This document shows positions 10,701-23,116 of a stretch of 64,000 bases of DNA, piece after piece. The stretch comes from Petrolisthes cinctipes (Eukaryota > Arthropoda > Malacostraca > Decapoda > Porcellanidae). The stretch lies in contig JAWQEG010000497.1 in assembly GCA_033782935.1 (NCBI GenBank), positions 241,001-305,000 of the forward strand. Reading direction: 5' to 3'. The notes under the pieces were generated by a model that saw only the letters and a program-made list of their open reading frames with translations, ran no database searches and was not told the DNA's origin. Position numbers and translations under genes: made by a program. Positions within the stretch are counted from its first letter, which is position 1; each line of letters begins with the position of its first letter.

Positions 10701-11461
10701 TCCTGCTCTATTATTACAACAGATACACGTATTTTGTTTGGATTTTAAGACTACGATAAATTTGGAACTGGAATAAGTTGTCCAAACTGCATTACAACCA
10801 AAATACAAGTAAATATGAGAAGTAGAAGTTGAAAAGTGTTATGAAAAGTGTATACCACTTTTTACATTTGGTTGTGTATTTACTGCAGTAAGCAAATCAA
10901 TTTGAAAATAAAACCACTATTCTTATTCGGAAAATTATCCTGTACACGATAGTCCAATCAGATTTTAGATAAACTCGCACATAAACGAGATACAGAATTA
11001 TTTGTGCGAGTAAGTTTCATCCGTCTCTCACGCAAAACATCGTAACTAAATCGGTTTCATATTCTTGTGTCTTTTATGGCCATGTGTGTTCCTGTGACTA
11101 TATTGTGTTGTAATATATGTGACGTACTAATGTTTATCATGTACGACATGCAAGAAAAACATTAATTATTCATAAATAGCTTAATTAAGCATGTGTCAGA
11201 GCTTAAGCATATCCCCCCCACTTCCTCCCCTTAGTGCCGCTGGCATGTAACTGAGCCGCCAAGACAGTGAGGCAGGCGCCCAACTGTACTCCAAAAGTAG
11301 CCCAATCTAGAACTCACAGGGAGACGAGGAGAAAAAAATGCATGTAGTAGTTTATGTCACTATTAATTCTGAGGCAAACACGACCCCCTTTTTAACAGCT
11401 CTATATTATAAAGTGTAATGGGTGGATGAATGGGTGGGTGTGCAGGTGTGATTGTGTTGTA
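10701..11461. other. Unassigned AT-rich DNA
   Basis: Nothing coding recognised. An 8-bp inverted repeat (CTCGCACA/TGTGCGAG) lies at about 10974-11010. GC content rises briefly at 11200-11330 without an open frame. Confidence 0.45.
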
Positions 11462-11647
11462 CAGTCAAGAGCTATAATAAATATCCAGGTGTTGTTGTTG
11501 TTGTTCTTGAAGTTTGGTATCATGTGACATACAAGTGAACCAATTATTACAACGTATTTCCAGTCTCATACATACTTGGTGAAGTTTATTTAATACTCCA
11601 TCAGGCAATTCCAAACACACCTGGATACATATTATGCCTCGTGACTG
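11462..11647. mobile_element. TIR MITE, family D, copy 1
   Basis: Ends are inverted repeats: CAGTCAAGAGCTATAATAAATATCCAGGTGTTG on the left and ACACCTGGATACATATTATGCCTCGTGACTG on the right. CAGT-type ends suggest a Tc1/mariner-derived non-autonomous element. Two further copies are at 35396 and 49615. Confidence 0.75.
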
Positions 11648-12218
11648 AACATCAGAGTCTGACACAGAATGGGTTCATATTATCAGAGGTTGGAGGAAGG
11701 ATAATCACACTGACTCTCCTCTGAATTCATACTTTACTACAGAAGTCGCTTCAAAAAAATATATATTTCTTTGCTTTTCCTTTATCCATCTCTCCCCCTC
11801 ACCAAGACTCATACTCCTTCAAATGCAATGTGTCTAGGCATCTCGAACGTAATTGGACATGAATTTGGACCACACTCACTGCTTTATCTGATAGGTGATG
11901 ACAATAATTGAGTTGTCAGTCATTAGTCCTCATATTCCTCAATATGGAAAACAATCTACATTTCACTGACATAAGCTAACACTATATGAATATGTGAGTG
12001 TATGTATGTATTTCTATAAGTAAATGTATATCTTTCTGCAATATGCCTATGCATGGGTGTGTGTATTTACGTGTGATCATGCATACTCACTCAAATATAA
12101 TCTAGGCATGTTTGTTAATTTCTTTATATGTGTACGTCTATAATATCTGTGCATACATTATGAGTACGACTGAATACATTTGTGTATGAGTGAAGTGAGG
12201 CACCCACCATCACTAAGT

Positions 12219-12220
<2 letters not shown>

Positions 12221-12259
<39 letters not shown>

Positions 12260-12270
12260 AAGACAACTGT

Positions 12271-12324
<54 letters not shown>

Positions 12325-12407
12325 TATGTGCTTGTTTGACATCTGTGTTCTCTCTCTCCGTGTATGTGTTTGTTTGTAAGACATCTGTGCTCTCTCTCTC
12401 TCTCTCT
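12221..12407. repeat. Interrupted (CT)n arrays
   Basis: Three (CT)n blocks separated by a repeated CGTGTATGTG-TTTGTTTG...CATCTGTG spacer. Reading frames here are low-complexity artefacts. The 570 bases upstream (11650-12220) hold nothing recognisable. Confidence 0.9.
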
Positions 12408-12769
12408 TAGATGGTACAAAGTGTTGTTTGGTGTGTGATAGTGGAGTGACGTTGATGCAGTGTGAGGCCATCTGTTCTAACCTTGATAGTCATTATTTTC
12501 ACCAACACTGTTTCCTCTCACCAACACCATCATCATAATCATCACCAACAGTTACACGAAGGGAACGGGTATAGAAATAGCTTGAATAATAAAATATCAT
12601 GACAATAAACTAGTGAATACGGGTTAAAGAAGGAGAAAAGAAGAGAAGGAGATAATAGAGTAATGGAAGTAAATATAACAACATAGGAGCAGAATATATA
12701 TAAATACGAGCGGGAAAGGCAAAGAAAACAACTCCTTTATTTTATTTGAAGAGTTGAGGGGGCCTATTA

Positions 12770-12885
12770 ATGGGTGATATAAATAGAGTGCTTCTGATGT
12801 ACTGTAAAACAGATCCCCTACTCGTATAGTGAAGTAATTTGTTTCCTGGCTTAGTTTGTAGGATTTCAAACCTACCCAATTTGAC
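12770..12885. mobile_element. Degenerate fold-back MITE, family B-like
   Basis: Contains AAACAGATCCCCTACTC, TTTGTTTCCTGGCTTAGTTTGTAGGATT and CAATTTGACC, diverged versions of the family B core. Boundaries uncertain. Confidence 0.45.
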
Positions 12886-12989
12886 CAGATATAAATAGGC
12901 CTATACCTTTTATTCTAAAGTGGCAAAGTGAAAAAAAATTAAAAACAAATGAGTGAATGTGAAAGACTGTAAATGAGATAAAATTAAAT

Positions 12990-13350
12990 ATAGTAGGAGA
13001 GAGAGAGAGAGAGTGTGTGTGTGTGTAAAGAAAAGAGGAAAGCGGAAGAAATCAAATGAGATAAAGGTAAAATAAGTAGGAGAAAGAGAGAGGGGGAGAG
13101 AGGTAATGAGTGAAAGGAAGAGATGACTAGAATGAGAGTGGAGGAGTGTAACATAAGAGAGGAGAGCGGAAGATAGTAGGAGTGAGAGATGGAGAGCCAA
13201 CAACATAAAACTGTCCATCCTTACAATAGTTAGTGATAACCACAAACTATAACTACTGCTTGTCTCTTCTGTTTGTATGTTTGTATGTCTGTATGTTATT
13301 TACTCAACACTGTCTTTGTCCTCGTCTCTCTCTCTCTCTCTCTCTCTCTC
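12990..13350. repeat. Duplicated purine-rich segment, copy 1
   Basis: (GA)n and GAGAGTGGAGG-rich sequence, then a unique stretch (GGAGAGCCAACAACATAAAACTG..., about 13189-13325), then (CT)n. The same order and sequence recur at 18350-18660, about 5.3 kb away in the same orientation. Confidence 0.85.
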
Positions 13351-13889
13351 AGTGACCCTAATTTACTTCATACTGGAGAAAGTGAGTTGAATATTTTAAC
13401 TTTAATTACTCATGAAAATTATCGTATGTATAGAAATAACAAAGACCTATGAATAATACAAGTCACTGTGGTATCAAGAAATCAAGATGGTGAAATGCAT
13501 TTGTGGTCCAAAAGGGCATCCAAACACATTATAGTATTGCCCACATAAATATTTACAGGCAATATTTCCTACAGTATATGTATACGTTGTATAACTTTGT
13601 GAGTCAGTCATTCTTCTTGTGCTGTACTTTTAATTTTATTCTAAAGAGTGCCAAGGGAGTCAGAGGTACCGTCACTGCCCCTCTGAAGAATTTTATGAGG
13701 TCCTTTTAAGACCAGTCGTAAAGAACTCCGGGAAAAACTCGGCGGAGGAAAGTTACTGTATATCAAACTTGTCTTCACGTCTTTTATTTCCCGGGGTCTC
13801 GTTCAAAGGTTATGTGTATTGTATTATATTTGATGTGGTTAATTCTGTGATAGATGTGTAATGAGAGAGGGAAGGGGGAGAGGGGGTAC

Positions 13890-14085
13890 ACAAAGACAGA
13901 CAGACACAGACGAACAGGTAGGCACAGAAAGACAGACAGGAAGAGACAGACAAACAGGCAGGCAGGCAGACAGACAGACAGGCAAACAGGCAGGCAGAGA
14001 TAGACAGACAGGCAAGCAGAGACTGACAGACAGGCAAGCAGAGACTGACAGACAGACAGACGGACGGACAGAGAGAGAGAGAGAG
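13890..14085. repeat. Degenerate (CAGACAGG)n array
   Basis: Short-period tandem repeat of GACAGACAGGCAGGCA-type units. Nothing recognisable lies between 13350 and 13890. Confidence 0.85.
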
Positions 14086-14171
14086 AAAATTTCTTTGTGA
14101 TTTATGATAATTTTCCAATACTTCTTGCTCATCAGTGTATAGTGTGTGTAATAGGTCTGGAAAATATCTTG

Positions 14172-14176
<5 letters not shown>

Positions 14177-14220
<44 letters not shown>
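14177..14220. repeat. (CA)n microsatellite
   Basis: About 22 uninterrupted CA units. Confidence 0.95.
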
Positions 14221-14224
<4 letters not shown>

Positions 14225-14384
14225 CCATTTATCTGTCCCAGTAGAGGTCCAAAGAGTGAGTGAGATAGAAGAAACTAGTTCGGTTCACAAGTTTACCAGG
14301 AAAGCAGTACAGAAAAGCAATTGACTCAAGACAATAATAACACTTTCTCGAGAGGACTTTTGTAATACTGAAAGGGATGATCCA

Positions 14385-14388
<4 letters not shown>

Positions 14389-14449
<61 letters not shown>
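14389..14449. repeat. (GA)n microsatellite
   Basis: About 30 GA units. The stretch that follows to 15115 is AT-rich with no recognised feature. Confidence 0.95.
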
Positions 14450-14453
<4 letters not shown>

Positions 14454-15120
14454 GATATAGATACTGCACAAAAATATTACAGAGAGAGAGAGAAAAAAAA
14501 ATGTATGAGTGAACTGGAGCCTTCTAATTATTTCTAAGTAGCTGTAGTATCATGGGTTAATAAACAAAAGGTCACTATGATGGTATCTTTCTAATTAAGC
14601 CAGTGTTCTATACACACAACTTCACCTTAATGACTATTTTTATAATATTCTGCATACATTTCTCTCCCACAACAAAACAACACTCTGTTACATTCATACA
14701 AACACCTTGTCATTATATATAAGTGTCTTTCCATTTGGAATTACAATGAGTTGGGAATCTACAGCTTTAGTTAACAGCTCAACAACTGACTTTCCATTGC
14801 AATGCTAATTATAAAACATTACACTGTATATGATTCAGTGATGTGCATGGAGGATGTTTAAAAACGCAGACAATTTTGTTTGAAATTCAGGATCAGAATT
14901 GGAAAAGTAACAAATAATAATAATAACAACAATAGCTTCCTGTAGTTTTTATCCATCATGTGTTTAAATCTAGAATAGACTGATATAAAGGAAAACAATT
15001 ATACACACATACATTAAACCTGGTTTACAAAACACGTGATTTAAGGGTCAGCCACACAAACAAACAAAATGCTATTCAATAAACAAAACATACAGACAGA
15101 CAAAATGCCACCGGCGTATG

Positions 15121-15122
15121 TC

Positions 15123-15157
<35 letters not shown>
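15121..15157. repeat. (CA)n microsatellite
   Basis: About 18 CA units in the presumed intron just downstream (minus strand) of the receptor exon. Confidence 0.95.
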
Positions 15158-15159
<2 letters not shown>

Positions 15160-15197
15160 CCGACCCCCTGAAGTGAGTGAGAGAATGAGTGACTAAC

Positions 15198-15358
15198 CTC
15201 TGTATAGTAACCCTTGAGTCTGGTGAGTAGTGGATAGTCTTTACGAATGTCGAAGGCGCTGGGTTGACCTCCTGGGGTGAGAAGGGGTACATCCCACGCC
15301 CCTGAGAACCTCGCTACGGGGGCCAGTACGTAGTCATCCACGGGGCCCAGAAACACAT
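15198..15358 (-). CDS. Single exon of a receptor guanylate cyclase-like gene (ANF-receptor ligand-binding domain)
   Basis: A 161-nt exon that encodes DVFLGPVDDYVLAPVAR, WDVPLLTPGG and DYPLLTRLKGYYTE. This matches the periplasmic-binding-like extracellular domain of membrane guanylate cyclases of the natriuretic-peptide-receptor type (VFLGPGC..APVxR...W.VPLLTAG...YxxLTR). Splice sites fit: a pyrimidine-rich tract and TTACAG before 15358, and GAG|GTTAGT after 15198. The acceptor splits the first codon (phase 1); the exon ends on a whole codon. The Cys after GPG in vertebrate natriuretic receptors is Asp here. The rest of the gene is not seen, so introns are probably large. In arthropods such receptors make cGMP in response to peptides. 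The domain call is firm; the exact receptor is not. Confidence 0.75.
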
Positions 15359-15500
15359 CTGTAACGGGGCAAGAAAAAGGGTCGGGAATTAATATTATTT
15401 TTGTTGTTAGTTCTTCATCAGTTATTTTTACCATAAGAAATCTTCCCATTTGTCCACAATAGATAAGTAGGAAACGAAAAGAAGGAAACGATACGAAAGA

Positions 15501-16134
15501 AACATCAACACCACCAATAAAACCATCAACACCACCAATACAAACATCAACACCACCAATACAACCATCAACACCACCAATACAAACATCAACACCACCA
15601 ATACAAACATCAACACCACCAATACAAACATCAACACCACCAATACAACCATCAACACCACCAATACAAACATCAACACCACCAATACAACCATCAACAC
15701 CACCAATACAAACATCAACACCACCAATACAACCATCAACACCACCAATACAAACATCAACACCACCCAATACAAACATCAACACCACCAATACAAACAT
15801 CAACACCACCAATACAAACATCAACACCACCAATACAAACATCAACACCACCAATACAAACACCAACACTACCAATACAAACATCAACACCACCAATACA
15901 AACATCAACACTACCAATACAAACATCAACACCACCAATACAACCATCAACACCACCAATACAAACATCAACACCACCAGTACAAACATCAACACCACCA
16001 ATACAAACATCAACACTACCAATACAAACATCAACACCACCAATACAAACACCAACACCACCAATACAAACATCAACACCACCAATACAAACATCAACAC
16101 CACCAATACAAACATCAACACCACCAATACAAAC
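15501..16134. repeat. 21-bp minisatellite, about 30 copies
   Basis: Unit CAACACCACCAATACAAACAT with variants (AACCAT, AAACAC, CACTA, CACCAG). One extra C near 15767 shifts the phase. Because 21 is a multiple of three, long minus-strand frames run through it into the neighbouring exon, but these are not genes. It lies in the intron about 140 bases upstream (minus strand) of the receptor exon. Confidence 0.95.
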
Positions 16135-16227
16135 GGGACCAATAGGTTTGGAAGGGAAGCTGAAAATGTCCTGGGGTTCAAAGGGGAAGCTGAAGGGAAA
16201 TGAAAGTGATTGGATGTGTGACTCATT

Positions 16228-16363
16228 GGGCCGTATGCAAGAATATCCATGGTGTTGACGATGGTGTGGTACCGGTACGATGTCTCTGTAGTGAGTCTAT
16301 GGAGTCGTCGTACAGGTACCATGCCATCATCGTCAACACCATCCATGTTCTTGCATACGGTCC
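16228..16363. mobile_element. Fold-back element, family F, copy 1
   Basis: About 136 bp forming one long imperfect hairpin: GGGCCGTATGCAAGAATATC at the left, GTTCTTGCATACGGTCC at the right, with GTGTTGACGATGGTGTGGTAC inside. A second copy is at 61979. Confidence 0.8.
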
Positions 16364-17639
16364 ATTATTTCACAAGGCATTACTTCTGTCTTTTGTCTTC
16401 ACTACCGCACCAAAGTTGTGGCTCTCGTCTCGTCTGTTCTCTTCTCTCTCTTTATGGACCTTGAGGCAATAGACTGGTCCTAAGTTAATTTTCCTACCCA
16501 CTTAGTGTTGGACAGTCTGGCATGAGTGAATCTGAGCTCGGTTAGTAAATTTACGAGGAAAGGGAGGTGGTGAGGAATGAAGAATAGTTTGTGAGAAATG
16601 AAGATAATGTGGTGGTGAATGAAGAAAAGAAGGTGGTGTATGAAGAAGAGGTGGTGGTGGTAAATGAAAAAGTGGTGGTGAATGAAAAGGAGGTGGTGAA
16701 TGAAGAAAAAGTGGTTGAGAATGAACACCACCATATAGTTTTCCAGTCTTTATATCTGTTAGTAGCTTAGTATAATACTTAAGGTGGAAGTACAGTGTAA
16801 GATATATCCATTTCTGACCTTCATTATTGACCTGCATCCACTAAAATTTAACCAAACAAACCAAACTGCATAAGAGTTTAATATAAGCTTACTGTACTAC
16901 AACATGACAAAGAACAACATTATAATTCCTTTTGTCTGTCGTCTCAATCCTACACTTTCCCTCACATAATACGGATGAAAGGTATCTGCGTCAACTGATA
17001 GTCCAACCAGATCATGGTTGTAAGATATCAGTCAATGCCATCCATGGAGTGTGTTGTCTGGTACAGTACGTGACATTGCAAGAATCAATATTAGTTTAAC
17101 TTTAGATTACTGTGTCGTCGTTTAAGTCACTCACTGCTTTTATCATAATAAAATCACCTAAGCTATAATATACAAAGAAACTCTGGTTTGGTTTCTCCGG
17201 GTTTCCACTCTGATCGAAGATGTCACAATCACAAGAGTACTGTATATTAGAGACTGTTCAATAATCACTAGACTTTATTTTTGACTGCTCAATAATCCAC
17301 TTCATAAATCTCGAGCAAATGGAAGTAGTCGCACTGAGTAGAGATGTATGTGTTTTGTCTGTTCTACGAGTCCAATGTTTATGTTAGATTAACAAGCAAG
17401 ATCAAATAGACCATAATAGCCAACTAAGATTTCAGAAGGATGTTGATAGATGGAAACAGACAGACAATAGTAGTGATGCAGGTATTAATTCACCCCTTAC
17501 ATACCATCAACCATGTGTTAGTGAAAGAGTAAAGAGTCTGTCTCTCTCTCGTCCATTCTCCTTTCCTTTATTAGGTTGCTTTCATTCTTTATATATTTTA
17601 ATTTATTCCATCATCATTTTATTTCCTCTCCCACGTAAA
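16364..17639. other. Unassigned sequence with a purine-rich tandem region
   Basis: 16555-16735 is a degenerate purine-rich repeat (GGTGGTGAATGAAGAAAA-type). The remainder is AT-rich with no recognisable gene or element. Confidence 0.5.
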
Positions 17640-18260
17640 CACCATCTCTACCATTTTGATATACCTTTCCATTACTCCACTCCCATTTCACTCCCTCTCT
17701 CTCCACTCCTCTACTACGACTCCACTCCCACTTTCCTTTCCTTCCCTCTCTCCTTTCCCTCCCACTCTCCACTCCTCTGCCACAATCCCTCTCCTCTCTT
17801 TTTCTCCTTTCTCTCCTTATTCCTCTCTCTTCTTTTTTCCCTCCCTCTCTCCACTCCTCTACTACGACTCCTCTCCCACTCTCCTTTCCCTCCCACTCTC
17901 CACTCCTCTGCCACGGTCTCTCTCCTCTCTTTCTCTCCCTCTTTCAAATACTCTACCACGCCTCCTTTCTTCTCCTTTCACTTTTTCTCTCCACTCCTCC
18001 CATCCCTTCCACTCTACTTCCTCTCCCAATTCACCAGTCATTCTCTCTTGGTGTTGCCTTCCACTTTCTTCCTTCCATTCCATTTATTCAACATTCAACA
18101 ATCTCTCCACACTCTCCATGTCATAATTCCATTTCCTATCTCCTCTTTTATTTCTTCAACTGTCCCTCCTTTCTTTCCATTTCCTTCTTGCTTGCTATCC
18201 CTCCTTTCCTTCTATTTTCTTAACACTACAAAGCTGAATATAAATAAACTTCTCTTGTGC
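17640..18260. repeat. Pyrimidine-rich tract on + strand
   Basis: About 600 bases of almost pure C/T with loosely repeated CTCCACTCCTCTACTACGAC and CTCCACTCCTCTGCCAC units. Frames through it are low complexity. Confidence 0.85.
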
Positions 18261-18266
18261 TTCAGT

Positions 18267-18270
<4 letters not shown>

Positions 18271-18353
<83 letters not shown>

Positions 18354-18660
18354 GGTGTTTGTGTGTGTAAAGGAAAAGAGGAGAGCAGAAGAGAGTAAAT
18401 GAGACAAAAGTAAAAATAGCTGGAGAAAGAGAGAGGGAGAGAGATGACTAGAATGAGAGTGGAGGAGTGGAAAAGAAGAGAGGAGAGTGGAAGATAGTAG
18501 GAGTGAGAGATGGAGAGCCAACAACATAAAACTGTCCATCCTTACAATAGTTAGTGATAACCACAAAATACAACTACTGCTTGTCTCTTCTGTTTGTATG
18601 TTTGTATGTCTGTATGTTATTTACTCAACACTGTCTTTGTCCCCGTCGTCTCATTCTCTA
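18271..18660. repeat. (GA)n plus duplicated purine-rich segment, copy 2
   Basis: (GA)n of about 80 bases, then the same segment as 12990-13350, including GGAGAGCCAACAACATAAAACTG and TGCTTGTCTCTTCTG, followed by a further (CT)n at about 18673-18710. Confidence 0.85.
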
Positions 18661-18669
18661 ACTCCCACC

Positions 18670-18713
<44 letters not shown>

Positions 18714-18719
18714 CAAAAT

Positions 18720-19859
18720 TATTCGTCACCCTTACAGCAGGACATGCAGTATTATGCCACACACACCATACAAGGCATTCTGAACCACCACATCTTTACA
18801 CCTTTTGTAACAGTGATCGTTGTCAAGAGTATCACAACAAGGAAGGGGGTGACCAATAATCTTTAAGAGCCAGGGCCAGTACTTACAAAAGTAAAGTTCA
18901 ATTTTAAGCTAAAACTTTATTCGTAAGCGTTCATTCATGTCAAGGAATAGGATCTGGCATTGCTTTTGAAATCATATTATAGACTTTTAGTTCAAGAAAA
19001 GGGAAATCGTCAACGGCTTCGAAAAGAGCCTGAAACATTTTGGCGAAGTCAATAATGAAAACTTACGAACAAGTTCAAACTCTTGTGATGTTTTGTGAGA
19101 ATCAGCACTGCACATACATTAGTAAGTCAAAACACTTAGCGATCACATAAGTTTAATTCAGAGCTGGGAACAGAAGATAAATTAAGGCATTCATCATGAT
19201 AATATAAGAGAACAAAAAGTCTAACTTACATCTGATCTCGGAAACTTTGGGTACATTAAAGCGAGCAAATTTACTTAAATATGTTACACATTATTATTAT
19301 TATTATTTTTTTAGTCACAGGGTTCATAAACTGCAGTCCAACAGCTAAGATCATATACCGCCGGAAGAAGGAGGGTAGAAAAGATTAATAGTAATTAACT
19401 TTGAACGAAACACAAGAAAAGGAAATAAGGATGAGGATGGTTGATGAACGGAAAGTGATTATTGACTCGGAACCGAAGGGGCGTCAAACCTTGTATCAGG
19501 TGTTCTCAATCATTGTTATTTATACACATCTGGTTAACTCTGGAACACTCTACTTTCATCCATCTTTCCCCTTTACTACATCTTATGCTCCTTCAAACGC
19601 AACATGTCTAGGCATCTCGAACAAAATTGAAACTGATTATGATTTTTTACCTCGTCTTTTTTTTTCATATCACAGTTGAGGACATTAATGGGGCCTCATA
19701 CCTTTATTCCTCACTTTTATCAATGTTTAATCTATAAAAAAAATATATTAGTAAACAAGATACTGTATATATATTTATAAAGAACTCTCACTTCTGTATA
19801 CTTCCACACTGCCTCATATCAGTTCCCAAACAATTTCCCACCTCTCACAATTCCAACCC

Positions 19860-19900
<41 letters not shown>

Positions 19901-20860
19901 CAACGATTTTACACTTCTGTCTGTCCCACAGTTCTACAATTCTCATTCCCACATTTCCACACTACACTTTCACTCTCACTCTATCTATCTATCTATTTGT
20001 CTGTCTATCTATTTATCAATCTGTCCGTCTCTTTTTTCTCTGCTACAATTCCACACTTCTCACTCACACCCACAATTCTATACTTCTCTCTCCCTGACCT
20101 CTCCCTCCCCTCCCTTCCATCTCCTTTCTTGTGTGTTCCTCGGCTGACTGTCCATCTCTGGGTTTTATCGTCATTTTTCCTCCATCAGTGTCAGTCTTTG
20201 CTTTCATCTCTCCTCCTTTTTATCTGAACACACAGCGTTTCAATTCCATCCTATCAACTTCTTGTCTTCCACTTTAATTAAACTATTACTAACTTAACTA
20301 TTTTTTTAACTTCTTACTATTCAAATGTTATCGATTTTTACTTTGCGCCGAATATCACCATATTTTTTTTTCCATTTCATTCTTACTGTATATATAAATT
20401 TTATGCATACTATATATGGGAACTTTATCTTGTCACCGTTTCCCAATTCTTTAACAATTTTTCATATTTTTTTATTGGCATCGAACTCTTTTTTATAAGG
20501 TTTTTCTTATTTTAAAATCGCTTACCTAAATATGAATTCGTTCCCACCGAGATTATTTTAGTTTCAAATCACTTAACACACAACTAAATTACAATATTCT
20601 CAACTCATATTGTTATAGTTTTAAATTACCTAACAAACAACTGAACTATTTCCATCTCATATTATTGTATTTTCAAAACACATAAACACAAAACTAAACT
20701 AATTCTATTTATATTGTTGTAGTTTCAAATAATTTTAACTCATATATTGTTGAACGTCGCACACATAGTTCTGTTTCTTACTCCCTCATTCACCCGTCGT
20801 AGTTCAGGATGATAGACCATTGTTCGATTCCTGGCCACAACATCATGGGTCTTGGGGTAT
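18720..20860. other. Unassigned AT-rich DNA with simple repeats
   Basis: Contains a C-run plus (CT)n at about 19857-19897 and (TCTA)n at about 19981-20010. No coding or transposon signal recognised. Confidence 0.45.
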
Positions 20861-20864
20861 AAGT

Positions 20865-21021
20865 TAAGGACCCTGTATGTGATGTAGTAAAAACATTGGA
20901 GATAAAAGAGTCCTTCAAATATTGCCACGAAACTCCACCTATGTGGAAGGAGCTTGTTTCGTGTCATGGCGAGGAGGAATCAAAAGCCTCCAATTCCCAT
21001 ACACGATCACAGGGTCCTTAA
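20865..21021. mobile_element. Fold-back MITE, family C
   Basis: Inverted ends TTAAGGACCCTGT...ACAGGGTCCTTAA. The interior has GCCACGAAACTCC and GGAGCTTGTTTCGTG arms around CTATGTG. A right half-copy is at about 56605-56700. It abuts a family B copy with no gap. Confidence 0.8.
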
Positions 21022-21188
21022 GTAAGGAGAGATATTCTTGTTGGTGAATTGGAAGGTCTCTGATTCTTCTAAACTATGACATGAAACAACAGATCCCCTA
21101 TTAATACCATTGAGGGTGTCTGTTTCCTGACATAGTTTGGAGGAATCAGTAGCCCCACAATTTACCGAAAGGAGAATCCCACCGTAAG
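21022..21188. mobile_element. Fold-back MITE, family B, copy 1
   Basis: Family B: AAGGAGAGATTCTTGTTGG end, GAATTGGAAGG, GATTCCTCCAAACTATGCCACG, a centre near ATACCATTGAGGG, then the inverted counterpart CTGTTTCCTGACATAGTTTG, GAGGAATCAGTAGCCC and a CAATTTACC...GAGAATC end. It folds on itself. Confidence 0.8.
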
Positions 21189-22744
21189 TCGTTCTGTTGA
21201 GCTGCTTCAGTTTGACGAGAATAGTTGTATGTACAGTATGCTAAGGAATGTATTGTTTACAGAAGGTTATTTTAACTACAGTTGTTGGGGTTTTCAAGCT
21301 ACACAGTAGTTTATCCAGCCTAGTACAGTATGAATTCTGAGAAGTTTGTTAAATACTTGGCGTTGCTGCCTTACTAAATCGGGTTGTAGTTTACCCAGGG
21401 ACTTGTAATTCACTTTTATTTTAATTCTTTCAAATTCTCTTCTATTTTAGTTGTTTCTCTTTTACTTCCTATGTTATCTATTTTTGTTTCTGTTCCTTCT
21501 CTTCCTCCTCGTTCGCTTTTTCATCGTCTTTAATTTTAGTCTTTGTTCTTTATCTCTACTTCTATTCCTGCTCTACATCTTTAGTTATTTCTCTTTGTTG
21601 TTATTTTTTTCATTCCTTCTCTTCTTTCTCTTTCACTTTACTTGTTTCTCTTGTGGTTTCTTATATTTATATTTTTGTTTTAATTCCTTCTCTTTTTCTT
21701 CCACTTTACTTGTTTCTCTTGTGCTTCCTTTGTTGTTATTTATTTTTCTTTCCATTCCTTCTCTTCCTCTTCGTTCACTTTTCCTTTTTTCCTTCTTCCT
21801 CCTCCCTCTTCCTCTTCCTCTTCTTCTTCTTCACTTTTCCCATCTGTATATTTTGTCTCTCCGTTTTTCCAACAAAGTTACCAACATTTTCTCATAACTT
21901 CATCATTCGTTTTTCAACCTGCTCTCTCCTTCATTTATTATTTTCTTATTCCCTTATTATTCTATAGTCCATATTAATTGCCACTTCTTGTAATCTCATC
22001 ATCACACTCACCTTCTCATTACAATTCTACCTTCCAACCCTCTTCCCTTCTCCACCTTCCATCAACCCCACCATTATTATCATTAGCAGGAAAATTGTCT
22101 AGCATGGAATTCGATAAGTGACAATTTAGGCTACAGGGTCCACACCGAAACCTGTTTACTACTCCATTTATTTTGTTGTTATTATTTTTATTATTATTGT
22201 TGTTGTTGTTATTATTATTATTTTACCTTGTGAACATATAGCGATTCTCTCATCTATTTTCTAAACTTTTTCAGTAAATGTATTATAATCTAAGACAAAA
22301 GACCCCCAAAATATATCTGCATATATATCTGCAATTTATGAACACTGGAATGTGCAATTGACCACAAGTATTTGTACACACGCTGTTGTTTTCGAGGGTT
22401 TACAACATATAGAAAATTAAAGACTATGTAACTACTGTATAGTACAACATTAATATTAGGTTTATTGTTTTGCAATCATCGAGTCACTTGGTAGACCATT
22501 CATTGCAGTACTTCCACAATAATGAATGACCTCTCTTCCATATAGCCTGTGTAAGAATTCCTGTGGACAACTGTACGCCAAATGTGTAAAAAACATCATC
22601 ATCATCAGATTATATTAAGCTGATATTCACTGGTTTGGCTTCAGGGTTGGGGCTCTATATTTGACGCTGGTTCTAATTGTAACCTTAGGCAACAGCTGTT
22701 TGTGATTACAACCCTGGCCAACACACAGGTATATTATCACTTTA
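21189..22744. other. Unassigned, including a T/C-rich tract
   Basis: 21420-21890 is strongly T-rich and pyrimidine-rich, giving spurious hydrophobic frames. (TTA)n-like runs lie near 22165-22225. Nothing else recognised. Confidence 0.45.
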
Positions 22745-22908
22745 TTAAGGGCGTAGTACAGTGTTGGTGGTAAATCTGGAGCAAATGATTGCTCCAAATT
22801 ATCCCAAGCAACAGGTTACCAATATATTTGCTAATTTGGTCCTGTTAACTGGCATACTTTTGAGGAATCAAGGCGCTCTAATATACCAAAAGTTTACTAT
22901 CCCCTGAA
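22745..22908 (-). mobile_element. Fold-back MITE, family A, copy 2
   Basis: Reverse orientation: TTAAGGGCGTAGTACAGTG, TGGTAAATCTGGAGCAA, GGTCCTGTTAACTGGCATAC, GAGGAATCAAGGCGCTC. Confidence 0.82.
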
Positions 22909-23116
22909 GACTGGTGTAGATTGTCTACGAGTAAGTGTAGTAAGAATAATAATGTAAATAATAAGTGTTAATGTAACCTTACCAAAATATTGAAGTAAAA
23001 ATATTATAACAAATTTACTTTACTTTGTTAAAGTTTATAATTTTACTCCTTGAATATCTGTTGTGAGCTACAAAAATATTAAATATTATCCTTTCATGTG
23101 TATACGTAATTTAACC

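Noticed and set aside
15072..16346. 424-codon minus-strand open frame
   Set aside because: Most of it is the 21-bp minisatellite and intron; only 15198-15358 resembles protein and has splice sites.
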